From Metellina segmentata (Eukaryota; Arthropoda; Arachnida; Araneae; Tetragnathidae): a stretch of 64,000 nucleotides of DNA. Of the stretch, positions 1-10,323 are shown piece by piece. Under the pieces are notes generated by a model. That model searched no databases. It was given only the letters and a program-made list of their open reading frames with translations, and was not told where the DNA came from. The stretch lies in assembly GCA_947359465.1 (NCBI GenBank), contig OX375876.1, forward strand, positions 64,424,998 through 64,488,997. The letters run 5' to 3'. Both the position numbers and the translations under genes were made by a program. Position 1 is the stretch's first letter, and the number at the start of each line of letters is the position of its first letter.

Positions 1-101
1 GGGATCTTGTGAATTTTTCGCATTGAAGAAAACATGTAACCATCAAACAAGGGAATATTTGGTGGTGGTAAGACGTGAACCTTCACGTAATTTTGATCCT
101 C

Positions 102-501
102 TCTATGTACATAGAAAATTTGCAACGATCTTAACATGTTCGCTACATGTGTCCACATACGTGGACCTCGATTCTTTCACCTAAAAAATAATCTTTTTGA
201 TAAAATTGATTGTTAAGAACTCGGGTACTGTGCCAGTACGTCTAAGCTTTCGATTGACACCAATGGATGGTAGTATAAATCGGCAGTACTTGTGGAATGT
301 TTGTTATTCAAAAGCGATTCGGAAGGAATGGTCTCGACTCAAAAGTAAGCAAATTTCATTTGTTTTTAATGATTTTTATAACCTTTTTAATGTGTTTTAA
401 ATGATAATTTCTTAAAATATGTAATAAAAATAGTTTTTCTGATTTAAATCTCTATTTTGTGCATTTCAGAGCGATAGTTATAAAGGTCCATGTATATGGA
501 C
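102..501. repeat. Cluster of short palindromes (possible terminal region of a DNA transposon)
   Basis: Four short dyads lie within 430 bp: a hairpin at 73-88 (ACGTGAA / TTCACGT), a perfect palindrome CTATGTACATAG at 102-113, and two near-palindromes GTCCACATACGTGGAC at 151-166 and GTCCATGTATATGGAC at 486-501. The last two share the GTCCA...TGGAC frame and so may be related copies. Palindromes like these occur in subterminal regions of some piggyBac-like elements; that link is inference. No TIR or TTAA pair was identified around them. Confidence 0.3.
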
Positions 502-754
502 AATAGTACTTCGCTGTACGTTCATGCTTGCTAATTTGTACGTTTAGTCCTTTCACAAATTTTGCAAACAGTCTGTTTTGAACAATTTACGGAATTTCAA
601 AGGATTTTTGTTAATTTTAAATTAAAAGTGTAAAATTTTTCTGCCATCTAAAAAGTTTATTTTCATAATATTGATTCGAGTATTAGGCAAAAGTACCTGA
701 AAATTCGTGTTAATAGCTCTTAGTAATACTAAGTGTAGGTTTTCAATATAAATT

Positions 755-877
755 TTGACTGGAGAAGAAATTCAAGATCTCTTACAAGAAAGTGATTTGT
801 CCGACGGACCAGATGAAAGTGATGATGGGTGGCCAGAAATCTTGCTAGATTCTGGTTCTTATTATAAAAGTGACTGA
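755..877 (+). pseudogene. Acidic N-terminal fragment, possibly piggyBac-like transposase
   Basis: A 41-codon open stretch, opening at a TTG with no ATG, encodes LTGEEIQDLLQESDLSDGPD followed by a second Asp/Glu/Ser-rich run and then a stop. An adjacent frame continues as a Ser/Thr-rich stretch around 880-950. Short acidic, D/E/S-rich N-termini followed by low-complexity sequence are typical of piggyBac-family transposases, and the palindromes upstream fit. No DDD catalytic core or C-terminal cysteine domain follows, because a SINE begins near 1033. The call rests on composition only; it could be any acidic protein fragment. Confidence 0.25.
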
Positions 878-1032
878 AAAAGAATTGACAATTTGTCCTG
901 ATGCAGAAAAGACTTCGTCAACTTCTATTTCTTCAAGGAAAGCATTACCTGCTTTGTGTTAATAGCTGCTTTGTGAAACTTTGGAAATTCAAGAGATGTG
1001 GTGTGTTTTATTCAATTATGTACCTTGTTATT

Positions 1033-1310
1033 CAACTAGTTACCACCGTCCCAGCCTTAGCCATTCGGTGTATCGCCACGTATTTTTTAACCACAGTCAG
1101 ATGACGAGGCAACATCTGAGCTGGAACCCCACACTCCAAAATTCCACACCAACCCAACGTGAGGACTTTCGGCCATGAAAGATTTAAGGTGCACCAGCCG
1201 CCTCTCACAATACTCTTACAAACATCCATGCCCTGACCCGGATTCGAACCATGAACCTTCCGATCTAGAGGCTAACAACTTAACCATTACACCGTTTGAT
1301 CGGCTATGTA
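1033..1310 (-). mobile_element. tRNA-derived SINE (minus strand)
   Basis: The minus strand carries an internal RNA polymerase III promoter: a perfect box B, GGTTCGAATCC (complement of 1240-1250), and a box A-like CGGTGTAATGG (complement of 1284-1294), 34 bp apart as in tRNAs. The anticodon arm does not fold cleanly, so this is a tRNA-derived head, not a tRNA gene; the parent tRNA is uncertain. A body of about 200 bp follows (1033-1230), open in one frame by chance, which reminds me of repeat-derived segments often mis-annotated as spider proteins. No poly-A or simple-repeat tail is obvious at the 1033 end. Confidence 0.55.
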
Positions 1311-1506
1311 AATTAATAAGATACACTGATGTCCATAAATTAAGGATAATGCCAATTCCGGTAAATAAAGATTCAGAAACAAAACAAACGTGACTTATTC
1401 ATAAAGCCCAATTGTTAAACAAAAGATGGTGTATGTACGATATCATTAAAAAAACTACGATTTGTGCCTCAATGGAGCAATTACAAAAAATATCGACTTT
1501 AAAAAA

Positions 1507-3064
1507 ACTTAACATGACATGGTTGGTATGATGGTTAATACATTGTATGTCTCCCAGACGATGAACTACAGTCCGCCTAGGTCCTGTAGGATTCGTTTAC
1601 ATTGTGTGCATGGTGAGGACGGGCGAGGCATACTGAGGAAATTCTGCGCCATGGCAACCCTAAACAAACGTACATGTTGTTCCAGAATGATGTCCCGATA
1701 AATTTGGCCTCTGATTTTTCCGATTTGAACATGTAGATCTGTTCTAGAGCCCAGTATAATTTCGCCATAAACGAGCATTACGCGACCTTACAAAAACTTA
1801 ACATGACATGGTTGGTATGATGGTTAATACATTGTATGTCTCCCAGACAATGAAATACAGTCTGTACAATGCCTAGGCATACTGAGGATCAAAGTATCGA
1901 GCTGATCTTGGAGAAGATCACTGCACTCAGCAAATAATGCACTCCGAAGTTCCGGTACACATGCAAGAGGGGGTTGACGGGCTGCAACCCGTTGGCCAAG
2001 CATGCCCCGCACATGCTCTATCGGATTCAAGTCAGGTGAGAATGCTGGCCATTCCATACGGGTGATATCCAAAGATTCAAGGCAATTCAATTTACAATGT
2101 TTGCACGGTGAGAACTGGCGTTGTAATCCATAAACACAAATTCTGCTCCCATGGCACCCCTAAACAAACGTTCATGTTGTTCCAGAATGATGTCCCGATA
2201 AATTTGGCCTATCATGGTTCCGATTTGAACAGGTAGATCTGTTCTGTATCCCAGTATAATTCCGCCTCAAACGAGCAATCAAACACCACCGTAACGGTGT
2301 CGTTCAATGATGTTGTCTTGGTGTTAAAGGGTACCAGCCGTTCTCCAAATGAACGTCCGGCGTGAATTAGACAGTAAGCCAAACCTTGAATCGTTGGAAA
2401 GCATCACACAAGCCCACTGTGACGATGTACACAGTTCCGACCTTACAAAAACTTAACATGACATAGCTGGTATGATGGTTAATACATTGTATGTCTTCCA
2501 GACGATGAAATGCAGTCCGTAAAACGCCTAGGCATACTAAGGATCTTGGGGAAGATCGCTGCACTCAGAAAGCAATGTTCTCCGAAGTTCCGGTACACAT
2601 GCAAGAGGGGGTTGACTGGCCGCAACTCGTTGGCCAAGCATGTCCCACACATGCTCTTTCGGATTCAAATTAGGTGAGAATGCTGGCCATTCCATACGGG
2701 TGATATCCTGAGATTGAAGGCATTCGTTTACTGTTTCCATGGTGAGGACGGGCGTTGTCATCCATATACACAAATTCTGCGCACATGGCAACTCTAAACA
2801 AACGTACATGTTGTTCCAGAATGATGTCCCGATAAATTTGGCATCTGATTTTTCCGATTTAAACACGTAGATCTGTTCTAGAGCCCAGTATAATTCCACC
2901 CCAAACTATCATTTCTGCACCACCGTAACTCAGTCGTTCAATGATGTTGTCTTGGTGTTAAAGGGTACCAGACGTTCTCCAAATGAACGTCCGCCGTGAA
3001 TTAGACAGTAAGCCAAACCATGAATCGTCAGAAATCATCACACAAGCCCACTGTGACGGAACAC
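1507..3064 (-). repeat. Three tandem units of the Tc1 3' half
   Basis: Unit C (2443-3064) and unit B (1789-2442) align along about 620-650 bp of the transposase C-terminal half and 3' UTR. Unit A (1507-1788) is the same sequence with roughly 230-370 bp deleted inside. The joints are marked by CGACCTTACAAAAACTTAAC at about 1783-1802 and 2439-2455, where 3' UTR sequence abuts mid-transposase sequence. The 3' TIR follows unit A once. The units differ by scattered substitutions, so the duplication is not recent. Confidence 0.8.
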
Positions 3065-3424
3065 ATCTGAAAGGCCAGCGAGAATATAGACCAACATGTC
3101 CCAAACGTCTATAAATGCTTTGCCTTGAAACTGTTGTACCCGTGGCTGAAGATAGCTGACGAGAAAGATCGGATGCTGCGCTCCATCAGCTTCTTTTTAA
3201 AGTTACTCCCAAATTCGGTCGTCATTCGGCGTTGCAACTTGTGGGAGACATGTACTGTAACGTCTACTGACATTTTCATCATTTTGGAATCGTTGCCAAA
3301 GCCAAGAGATGACACTTTAGGCTATTCCAAGTTCCACTTATATTTCCGTCTAATAACGCCCACATTCCAGGCGGCCGATAATTCTACCACGAAAAAAATC
3401 ATCTGCATGCGTCCTCTGTGTAAT
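2479..3424 (-). pseudogene. Tc1-like transposase (broken), main copy
   Basis: Transposase of the DD34E Tc1 group, read on the minus strand. The start codon at 3424 is ATT where the relative at 27390 has ATG. The N-terminal helix-turn-helix region (about 3060-3420) is split by stops and frameshifts. The C-terminal part (2537-2899) still shows the terminal block around NPKEHVWDMLGQRV, which carries the catalytic Glu; the relative has NPIEHVWDMLGRRV. The DDN block that should carry the second Asp is frameshifted. The stop at 2479 matches the family's normal C-terminus (...GRHT-Y). Cut-and-paste transposition is the family function; this copy cannot encode it. Confidence 0.8.
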
Positions 3425-3689
3425 AACTTTTCGGTTGTGGCACTGAGCGGCTTACAGAACATTATAATTGTATAATGTGAACAATTTTACTTCTTTGCTA
3501 CCATTCCTTATATACACCTCTCTTACACTCTCGTCATTGTGACGTACTATCGGCTTTTTTCTGATGGCTTCCTGCAATTTGGTTATTATTCTTGAAGATG
3601 TGTCCGATAATTCTACAGGTGAAATTTTAACTTTAGAGTTCAATTTCCGCGTGTTTCTGAATTATCCTTAATTTATAGACATGAGTGTA

Positions 3690-4542
3690 TTTTACACCTT
3701 TATTTGAAGGGCTAGAAACTTATATAACTAAAGTTTTACTTATTTGGTCTGCACCAAAATGCTTTCTTGCAATGAATGAAATCTAAATTCTTTTAAAATA
3801 CTTTTAATTACCAAGTGATTATAAACTGGATTTCATCTTAATAATTTTATAATGGTACAAAAAGGCTCTTCTGAAGACATGGTTCATCTGAGTCACATAC
3901 ATCAATGAATGCTCTCTTCAAGTATTTGTTGAAGTGGAAGTCTAATAAATTTCATATTTGAAGAAATTGTAGATCAAACCAAAAGATGGAATATAAATCC
4001 TTTGCATCATGAAAAAAAAATGTTTCATGAAATACCACACATAGAAACAAATAGTATAAAAAATTGTTTTGCGTCGTATTTCTTACAAATATTGTGTTAT
4101 TTTAAAGTGATAATGATATAGTATGTATAGAATTCATGTTTTGTATCAATAAATATATCTATGTATGTAAAAGAGCATTTCCCAAGAAGCTATATCACAT
4201 GAAAAAATATTTAAAAATTATATATTTTGTGGTTTTAACTATCTAATATTATTATTGTAGTTATAAAGTGATAATAATACAGCACTGTACAAAAATACGA
4301 GTTCTTAAGAAATATCATCATTTGAAAATTATTACGCTTTCAGCATAATTGAGACCCAAGTTACACAATGTGTACCTAAAATGCTTAGCCCTCTATGATG
4401 CATGCATCTAAAAGAGGAATTTACTTGAGAACTTTGAAGTATTTCATAATGTATTTATCAGAAAAAAAAAACTGATTTTGTTAAACAATATTTAAATGGT
4501 TGGTATAGAAGATATTGTCAAGAGGTCAAATGTATCATTGTT
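3690..4542. other. AT-rich sequence, nothing recognised
   Basis: No open frame of note, no TE signature, and only A/T homopolymers. Confidence 0.6.
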
Positions 4543-4960
4543 TTAAACACGCATATATGGCAATTAATATGCATTATTGTGAGAAAACACTTTTGTGTGT
4601 GTGTGCTTGTTGTTGAGACATAAAGCCATCAGCCGAGTGAAAATTTAAAGTATTTGTGTCTGGTAGTGGTAAATACATTCATGTTTTCAATTCGCATAAA
4701 CATCAGAGTGCATTTCTGAGTTAAGACAATTTTCCTGGTTGATAAGACCGAACTCCTTCAGATGAGTGAAAAATATGATGTTTATGTATCTGATAGAGTT
4801 AAATTCATGCGTGTTGAAAACACGCATAGGCAATAGTGTGCTGCTTACACAGATCGATACAGCATTATTGTGTGAAGATAATTTTGTGTGCTGATGAGAC
4901 CGTAAACCATCCGACGCGAAAACGTGTCGTATTTATCTTCGGCGGTGGCAACGGTTGAAT
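4543..4960 (+). repeat. Diverged tandem repeat, about 3 units of 135-145 bp
   Basis: Three successive segments (about 4543-4684, 4685-4819, 4820-4960) share an order of motifs: AACACGCATA-like start, GCATTATTGTG-like, then TGATGAGACCGTAAACCATC or TGTTGAGACATAAAGCCATC or TGATAAGACCGAACTCCTTC, then GTGAAAA and a TATTTGTGTCTG / TATGTATCTGATAG / TATTTATCTTCGG block. Identity is low but collinear. Confidence 0.55.
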
Positions 4961-5122
4961 CCCCCACCACCACTCAACCGGGTGTCCAGGGGGTGACGGT
5001 AGAATGGGTGGAATGCTATCTTCGAAAGGGAAGGGCTCGCTGTTGAATGAGTTTACGGTGTTGACAGGTCTTGACGGCTTAATGCATTTACTTTGAGCGT
5101 CGGAAATATTTAGACTAGGCAA
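4865..5122 (-). other. GC-rich patch with an 85-residue proline-rich open frame, unknown
   Basis: The minus strand is open for 85 codons (MPSLNISDAQSK..., with IPPILPSPPGHPVEWWWG in the middle) in a patch clearly richer in G+C than its surroundings. It overlaps the last unit of the diverged tandem repeat, which suggests repeat-derived rather than host coding sequence. There is no recognisable domain. It could be the 5' part of a non-LTR element or a captured fragment. I do not assign a function. Confidence 0.2.
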
Positions 5123-5720
5123 ACGTATACTGAGTTATGTAAATCGTGCCTCTTGAAGCGAGTTCATTTTCAGAAGGATGTATCTCTCTCTTTCAAGAAG
5201 GATGGATAGAGGGTTTGTCACTTCACAAAATGAGAAGATCTAGCCGTGTTTGCTTCATCAATTCTCCTTAGAGAGGTTTTAGGGATACACGCTTTCTGTG
5301 CATTAAATTTAAATCAAGAATTTGTTTGCTCAAGGATTTGATCTCTCTTTTTGGTTTAGTTACATTTGGTTCAATTTAAAAGTTTGGTGAAACATTTTGA
5401 CACACAGTTTCGCTTAATGTATTTTCCATATCAAAGTACTTGCTCTAAAGGACATCATTATTTTTACTTTAAGTCCAAGAAAAATAATTCCTCTAGAACA
5501 TTAAAAAAAATTTTACAGCTTTTTCCCGAAACAAAAATCGCAATTTTTAGTAAAAAATAATACGTAATATTCCTGTAATTTAAGTAATTTGCAATGGTAA
5601 TAAAATATATTATCATTTGATGGGAAAGATAAACTATGCTTTTATAAACTATTCATGCAACTTAAATATAACATGCATAATATGATCATATAAGTTTACC
5701 ATCAGAAATCACTAATATAG
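5123..5720. other. AT-rich sequence, nothing recognised
   Basis: A 64-residue open frame at 5366-5560 is Lys/Phe-rich and looks like chance in AT-rich DNA. Confidence 0.5.
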
Positions 5721-5724
5721 CACA

Positions 5725-5755
5725 CTAGCAAAATACCCGAATTTACTCGGTTTGA
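5725..5755 (-). mobile_element. Possible Helitron 3' terminus
   Basis: On the minus strand the sequence reads ACCGAGTAAATTCGGGT (imperfect hairpin), then ATTTTG, then CTAG followed by T. Hairpin, short spacer, CTAG and insertion between A and T is the Helitron 3' signature. The 5' TC end, which should lie to the right before about 6.4 kb, was not found. It may be a truncated or degenerate copy. Confidence 0.3.
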
Positions 5756-6429
5756 ATTGGTTAACTCTTGATAGAAGAGATGATCAAAATATATAATTAC
5801 TTTTGCCATTCTTAGAATTAAATAATATTTTAACACCTTTCACCATATCTTTATAATTTCTAATACTTACTTTGGACACAAATCCTACTCATACATATCC
5901 ATTCATGTAATACATTTCACATACACCGCACCCTTGCTGTATGACAAAGCTACGAAATGACGAACTGTGACACTAAGGTTACTACTACAAAAGACGATTT
6001 TGAGGGAGAGTATTGGAATTCCCTTTCTGATAAGTTCTTTACATTTTCAACTCAATCAATAACAATGGCGATTTACGGCGATGGCTTTCGCACTCATAGT
6101 CAACAAAACAATATTTTCTTACTTGTGGGGCACACTTGCATCATGCATGCGATATTGGGGAATTTTACAATCTTCTCCTGCCATTATGACAAGGAATTTA
6201 TTAATGTTTGAAAATTTCTAGTTCGAATTTTTAGACATTATTATTATTTCAGTAACGTCATTATTCTTTATTTAACAGCATAATTACATTTAAAATTTGA
6301 TTTTTTCTTACCTACTGTCACTTAAGTCGTATACTTTTTAGTTGTGTTGCGAGTGATGAACAGGAAATACAATATATTAAAATAATAAGTATTTAAAACA
6401 CACAAAAAAACAGAAAACAGCGAAAAATT
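5756..6429. other. AT-rich sequence, nothing recognised
   Basis: It may be body sequence of the possible Helitron. An 84-residue frame at 5957-6211 has no recognisable motif. Confidence 0.4.
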
Positions 6430-6471
6430 CCAAAATAAAAGTTATTGGGAAAATAGTTGTTTTAATGATAT

Positions 6472-7550
6472 CTATTCGTGATTTTTGTATCTCTTGATCT
6501 TGTTCAGTTGCCACTGACAACTCAAAAGTTGGAAGCCCTGGAAAGTGCGACGTAACCGTTCCAGCCATGTCGAGGGATCACGAAAAAAAGTGGAATCATC
6601 CAGGAACTCGCCAGGTAGACGGATGGTTGAGCCATAGACCAACTCCGCTGGGGTTGCCTGTATATCCTCATTCATCGTTGCCCGAAAACCCATCAGGATC
6701 GCTGGAAGAACCTCAGTCCACCTGCAAGAGCTAATAGATTTAATAGCACTTTTTAGTGGTCTGTGCCAGTTTTCCAATAAACTATTTGCTTTCGGATTAT
6801 ATAGCGTTCGCCTTTTTGTGATGCCGAGAAACTTGGTTAATTCTCTGAAAAGGTTAGATTCAAACTGGCGTCCTTGATTCGAAGTTATTATCTCGGGAAC
6901 TCCAAAACGAGAAATCCACTCCGAAAAGAGCATACGGGCAACAGATTGTGCGGTTATGTCGTTAATGGGATACGCTTCAGGCCAACGCGTTGCCCTATCA
7001 ACTATCGTGAGACAGTATCTCATACCTTGCGATTTAGGCAGAGGACCAATTATATCACAATTTAAGTGTTGAAATCTATCCGAAGGCAATTGATATTGAA
7101 CGAGTTCCGACTTTATATGCTTAGTGATTTTTGCCCGCTCACAATTGAAACAAGTACGAGCCCATTCTCTGCAATCTTTGCTTATCGATGGCCAAACGAA
7201 TCGATTCTTGACCAGGTTCAAGGATTTATTAACTCCCAGATGCGCCAAATTGTGCAAAGGGAAAAATGCATCGTTCCTAAATCCTTTCGTTAAGAAAGGA
7301 CGAGCTTTATTTGTTTATATTGACCGAGTTCCGACTTTATATGTTTAGTGATTTTCGCCCGCTGACAATCGAAACAAGTACGAGTCCATTCTCTGCAATC
7401 TCTGCTTATCGATGGCCAAACGAATCGATTCTTGACCAGGTTCAAAGATTTATTAACTCCCGGATGCGCCAAATTGTGCAAAGTGAAAAATGCATCTTTC
7501 CTAAATCCTTTCGTCAAGAAAGGACGAGCTTTATGTGCTGACACATCGCA
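6472..7550 (-). pseudogene. Gypsy integrase, inactive (catalytic Asp to Asn)
   Basis: The H2C2 zinc-binding segment (LHNLAHLGVNKSLNLVKN ... CREWARTCFNCERAKI) precedes the core. Core motifs: first Asp in LNCDIIGPLP; second catalytic position in TSNQGRQFES, where the family has TSDQGRQF, so Asp is replaced by Asn; Glu in the SLLENWHRPLK block. The tail (GSTIRLPGEFL) then runs into stop codons near 6472, so the C-terminal domain is missing. The zinc-binding segment is present twice (see duplication). The family inserts cDNA into chromosomes; this copy cannot. Confidence 0.85.
7101..7548. repeat. 224-bp tandem duplication of the integrase zinc-binding segment
   Basis: Sequence starting CGAGTTCCGACTTTATATG at 7101 recurs at 7325 with about 90% identity by eye (period 224 bp). 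It covers the H2C2 zinc-binding coding region and the upstream KARPFLTKGF block. The joint lies at about 7319-7325 and puts the second copy out of frame (SELGQYKQIK...). Divergence between copies shows the event is old relative to the window's freshest changes. Confidence 0.8.
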
Positions 7551-7679
7551 ATAAATTTGATCGTTTGAATCGATAAGTGATATTTGCTTAAGATTTAGTT
7601 ACTTGAATATAGTGTGTTACTTGAATATAGCACTTCTTTTAACTCATCATTTACCTTCTGATCTCTATCGAGATCTTTA

Positions 7680-8000
7680 TAATCAAGAGGGTTTGGCATA
7701 CGAATTTCGGCAATTCACGAAATTGCGTCGGCAGCAATATTCGATTCGACCGAGACATGATTAATATCCGTTGTGAATTCGGAAATATAAGACAACCAAC
7801 GCGACTGTGATTTGGAATAATTGTCGTTTGCCTTTTTAAAAGCAAAAACTATCGGCTTGTGATCCGTTACTATTTCACACGGTCTAGCTTCAAGCATGTG
7901 TCGAAAACATTTTACCACCTCGTATGTTGCCAAAAGTTTTCTATCAAAACTAGAGTATTTTTGTTGAGTTTTGTCAAGGTGATGTGAAAAAAATGCTAAC
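7680..8000 (-). pseudogene. Gypsy RNase H domain fragment
   Basis: The minus strand reads LAFFSHHLDKTQQKYSSFDR followed by KLLATYEVVKCFRHMLEARP, EIVTDHKPIVFAFKK, a QSRWLSYISEFTTDI block and HVSVESNIAADAIS. This is the standard gypsy RNase H succession, with the Glu of the ATYE block and the Asp of TDHKP; the closing NIVADALSR-like signature is altered to NIAADAIS. The upstream portion toward RT (8000-8450) is badly broken. Confidence 0.75.
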
Positions 8001-8451
8001 GGTTTTAAGTTTTACTTTTAGAATTTAAGGTTGCGCCAATAGCCATGTCACTTGCGTCACAGCTTAACACCAATTTTTCGTTTCTACCAGGAAAATGCAA
8101 CAACGTCGCAGTTGCAAGGGCTTTTTTAGAGTCCTCAAACGCTTTTGTCAGAGACTCTGACCAAACGATTTCCGTTTTGTCGTTTTTCCTAGTAGAACCT
8201 TTTTAAAGATCAGTTAGTGGTGGAAGTATTTGTGCAGCACCCTTTTATGAATCTGCGATAAAAATTGAAAAGACCCAAATACCTTCTTAATTTACTGAGG
8301 CAATCAGGACGAGGGAAATTTTGAATGGCCTTGACCTTACCAGAAAGTGGTTTTATGCCATCGGCATAAATGTCGTGTCCTAAAAACGTTACTTTTGTTT
8401 GACCATACTCTCATTTTGATGCACTGATCCCCAGACCATACTTATGCAATC

Positions 8452-9165
8452 TCAAGAAAACCGTCTCCAAGTGCTTAACATGCTTTTTCTTAGTTTCTGA
8501 AAAAAAACGTCATCTAAATAACAAATTGCAAAATCTAGTGCATGAAATACTTCATTCATGACCCTTTGGAAAGTTTGCGAAGCGCATTTCAACCCAAAGT
8601 TCATATACAAAAACTCAAAACTTCCAAAGGGCGTTGTAAGTGCAGTTTTGGGAATATCTTTTTCGTTGACAGGAATATGAAAATACGCTCGAACCATGTC
8701 GATCTTGCTAAATACCTTCTTACCGTACAAAACATTGGTTATGTCGTGGATATGGGGGACCGGATACCTGTCAGGTACCTTTAGCGAATTTAGACGTCGA
8801 TAATCTTCACAGACCCTGTACGAACCATTCGGCTTTTGCACTGCATGTATCGGTGAAACCCAAGGTGACTTCGAAGATCGGCATATTCCCTGTTCAATAA
8901 GATATTCTAATTCCTTTTTTACTTCGTCTGCCACCTTTAGATGCAATCTTCGAGGTTTTGAATAAATCGGTGAACCTGTGGTTTCTATGAAGTGTTCCGT
9001 GTCGTGTTTTACCGTTTTACGAAAATTCGGGGTAGGATTAGACAATTCAGGAAATTTCTTTAAAATATCGAGGCATTCTGAATCGTCAGATATCAACCGA
9101 ATTCCTGGTTGAAAAGCTTTTCCCACTTTTCCGAATGCAAATAAATTTGTCATTCCATCAATCAT
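8452..9165 (-). pseudogene. Gypsy reverse transcriptase domain (broken)
   Basis: The 237-residue stretch contains most RT motifs in order: the GICRSSKSPWVSPIHAVQK block, YRRLNSLKVPDRYPVPHI, the first catalytic Asp in SKIDMVRAYFHIPV, TPFGSFEFLYMNFGLKCA, and the YLDD catalytic box near its end. The frame then breaks within a few residues of YLDD. Thumb and connection sequence continue in other frames to about 8000. It copies RNA into cDNA in the family; the YLDD Asp pair is intact but the protein is not continuous. Confidence 0.85.
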
Positions 9166-9600
9166 TTTCTTATATCAACAAGCAAGTTAAAATTTCCCAA
9201 AACATCTGCACCTATAATTGGTGTCGATACATCAGCAATGACGAAAGACCAACTAAAGATTCGAAGCAATCCTAAACTAACTTTTAATACCCGTTGCCCA
9301 AATATTGGAATTTTACTTCCGTTTGCTGCAAACAGGAACTTATCACGACGCTTTAGTTTAGTATTTTTAGTTGGTGGAATGCAGTATATATCGCTACCTG
9401 AATCTATGAGAAACCTTAATTGAGTTGATTTGTATAAGACAATCAAGCAATTTTGAGAAGCTGCTATTTCAATTTCGCTTATGTAGGTCCGAGTAGCAAC
9501 GGAATCTATTTTGTTTTGTTGCTGGATTACAAACTTACACGGTGTCCGACATTTGTGAGCCTTTTCTGCTAAACGCTCGTGATAAAAGCAAATGGGAGAG
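9162..9600 (-). pseudogene. Gypsy zinc-knuckle region and aspartic protease
   Basis: Upstream of the protease an open stretch (about 9460-9600) contains CFYHERLAEKAHKCRTPC, a Cys/His zinc-knuckle-like motif at the Gag-Pol boundary. The protease follows (9162-9446): LRFLIDSGSDIYCIPP carries the active-site Asp as DSG (canonical DTG/DSG), and the later hydrophobic VIADVSTPIIGADVLGNF matches the retropepsin flap-to-C-terminal part (IIG-D-L). It processes Gag-Pol in the family. It abuts the RT frame at 9165 in another phase. Confidence 0.75.
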
Positions 9601-9695
9601 TTTTCGTGGTCTCGCGATCAACTCCGATTTCAAGAATTGGGACGCGATCTTTGATATGTTCTGTAACGCGAATTTATGCTGAATTCCTCCACCTT

Positions 9696-10323
9696 TCAGG
9701 TCAATATTTCTACCGCTCTTTGCAATACTAATATTTCATTTTTTTCGTAAACGGTCGAGGTACTTGCTACGTTCACCGATGCCGCGTTCATCGTGTAGTC
9801 TGTTTTTACCTCACGAATTTTATCTGCAAGTAGGGCCATCTCTGAGAACTCTACTGTTGCAACACACAAGATTGCTTGCACGTTTGCTGGGAGTCGCTCT
9901 AGCCAAATTGTCTGAAGAAATTCTTCAGAAACCGCAGTTTTCGCTAGTTCCCGCATTTGTCGTAACAATGTAGATGGCTTTTTGTCATCCAATTGTAACT
10001 CAAAAAGCAATCGTCCAATTTGCTGGGTTTGGGAATCAGTAAATTCCTCCAGCAACCGTTTCTTCAGCGCCTCATATTTGGCAGTTAATGGGGGATTTAG
10101 CAGAACATCAATAACTGACGAAAGTGTTTCTGCATCAATATGAGCTACCATAGTATTGAATTTTGTAAGGTCAGACGAAATATTAGCAATCTGGAAGTTT
10201 GATTCTACTTGCGCGAACCAAATATAAAGGTATTCTTTCAAATTGACGGAATTTTAGCGGACACGTGAGCCAATTCTGGGACTTCCTTGTGAATTGTTTT
10301 CGAATCTTCCCTTCGTCGGACAT
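9696..10323 (-). pseudogene. Gypsy gag (capsid) pseudogene
   Basis: The probable start is the ATG at 10323 (MSDEGKIRK...). A frameshift leads into a second frame (PELAHVSAKIPS, then a stop) and then into a long open stretch from 10241 with WFAQVESNFQIANI, LTAKYEALKKRLLEEFTDSQ and RQMRELAKTAV. This block order is typical of the capsid segment of arthropod gypsy Gag. Gag packages the element RNA into virus-like particles. Breaks: at least one frameshift and one stop near the N-terminus. Confidence 0.75.

Larger units (their letters stand above)
1322..3689 (-). mobile_element. Tc1-like DNA transposon, 3' half tandemly triplicated
   Basis: Outer terminal inverted repeats match: TACACTGATGTCCATAAATT at 1322 and the complement of ...ATAGACATGAGTGTA ending at 3689, both followed inward by AAGGATAAT. 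A relative of the same family lies at 27146-28631 and is about 1.49 kb, so this 2.37 kb copy is enlarged. The excess is extra copies of the transposase 3' half plus part of the 3' UTR (units at 1507-1788, 1789-2442 and 2443-about 3064). Only the outer ends have TIRs, so this looks like tandem duplication inside one insertion, not three insertions. Confidence 0.85.

Noticed and set aside
1032..1229. 65-codon minus-strand frame
   Set aside because: Part of the SINE body; pseudo-coding.
1240..1294. Functional tRNA gene
   Set aside because: Boxes A and B are good, but acceptor and anticodon stems do not pair; better explained as the head of a SINE.
7066..7541. Plus-strand open frames opposite the integrase
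   Set aside because: Antisense shadows of the gypsy integrase and its duplication.
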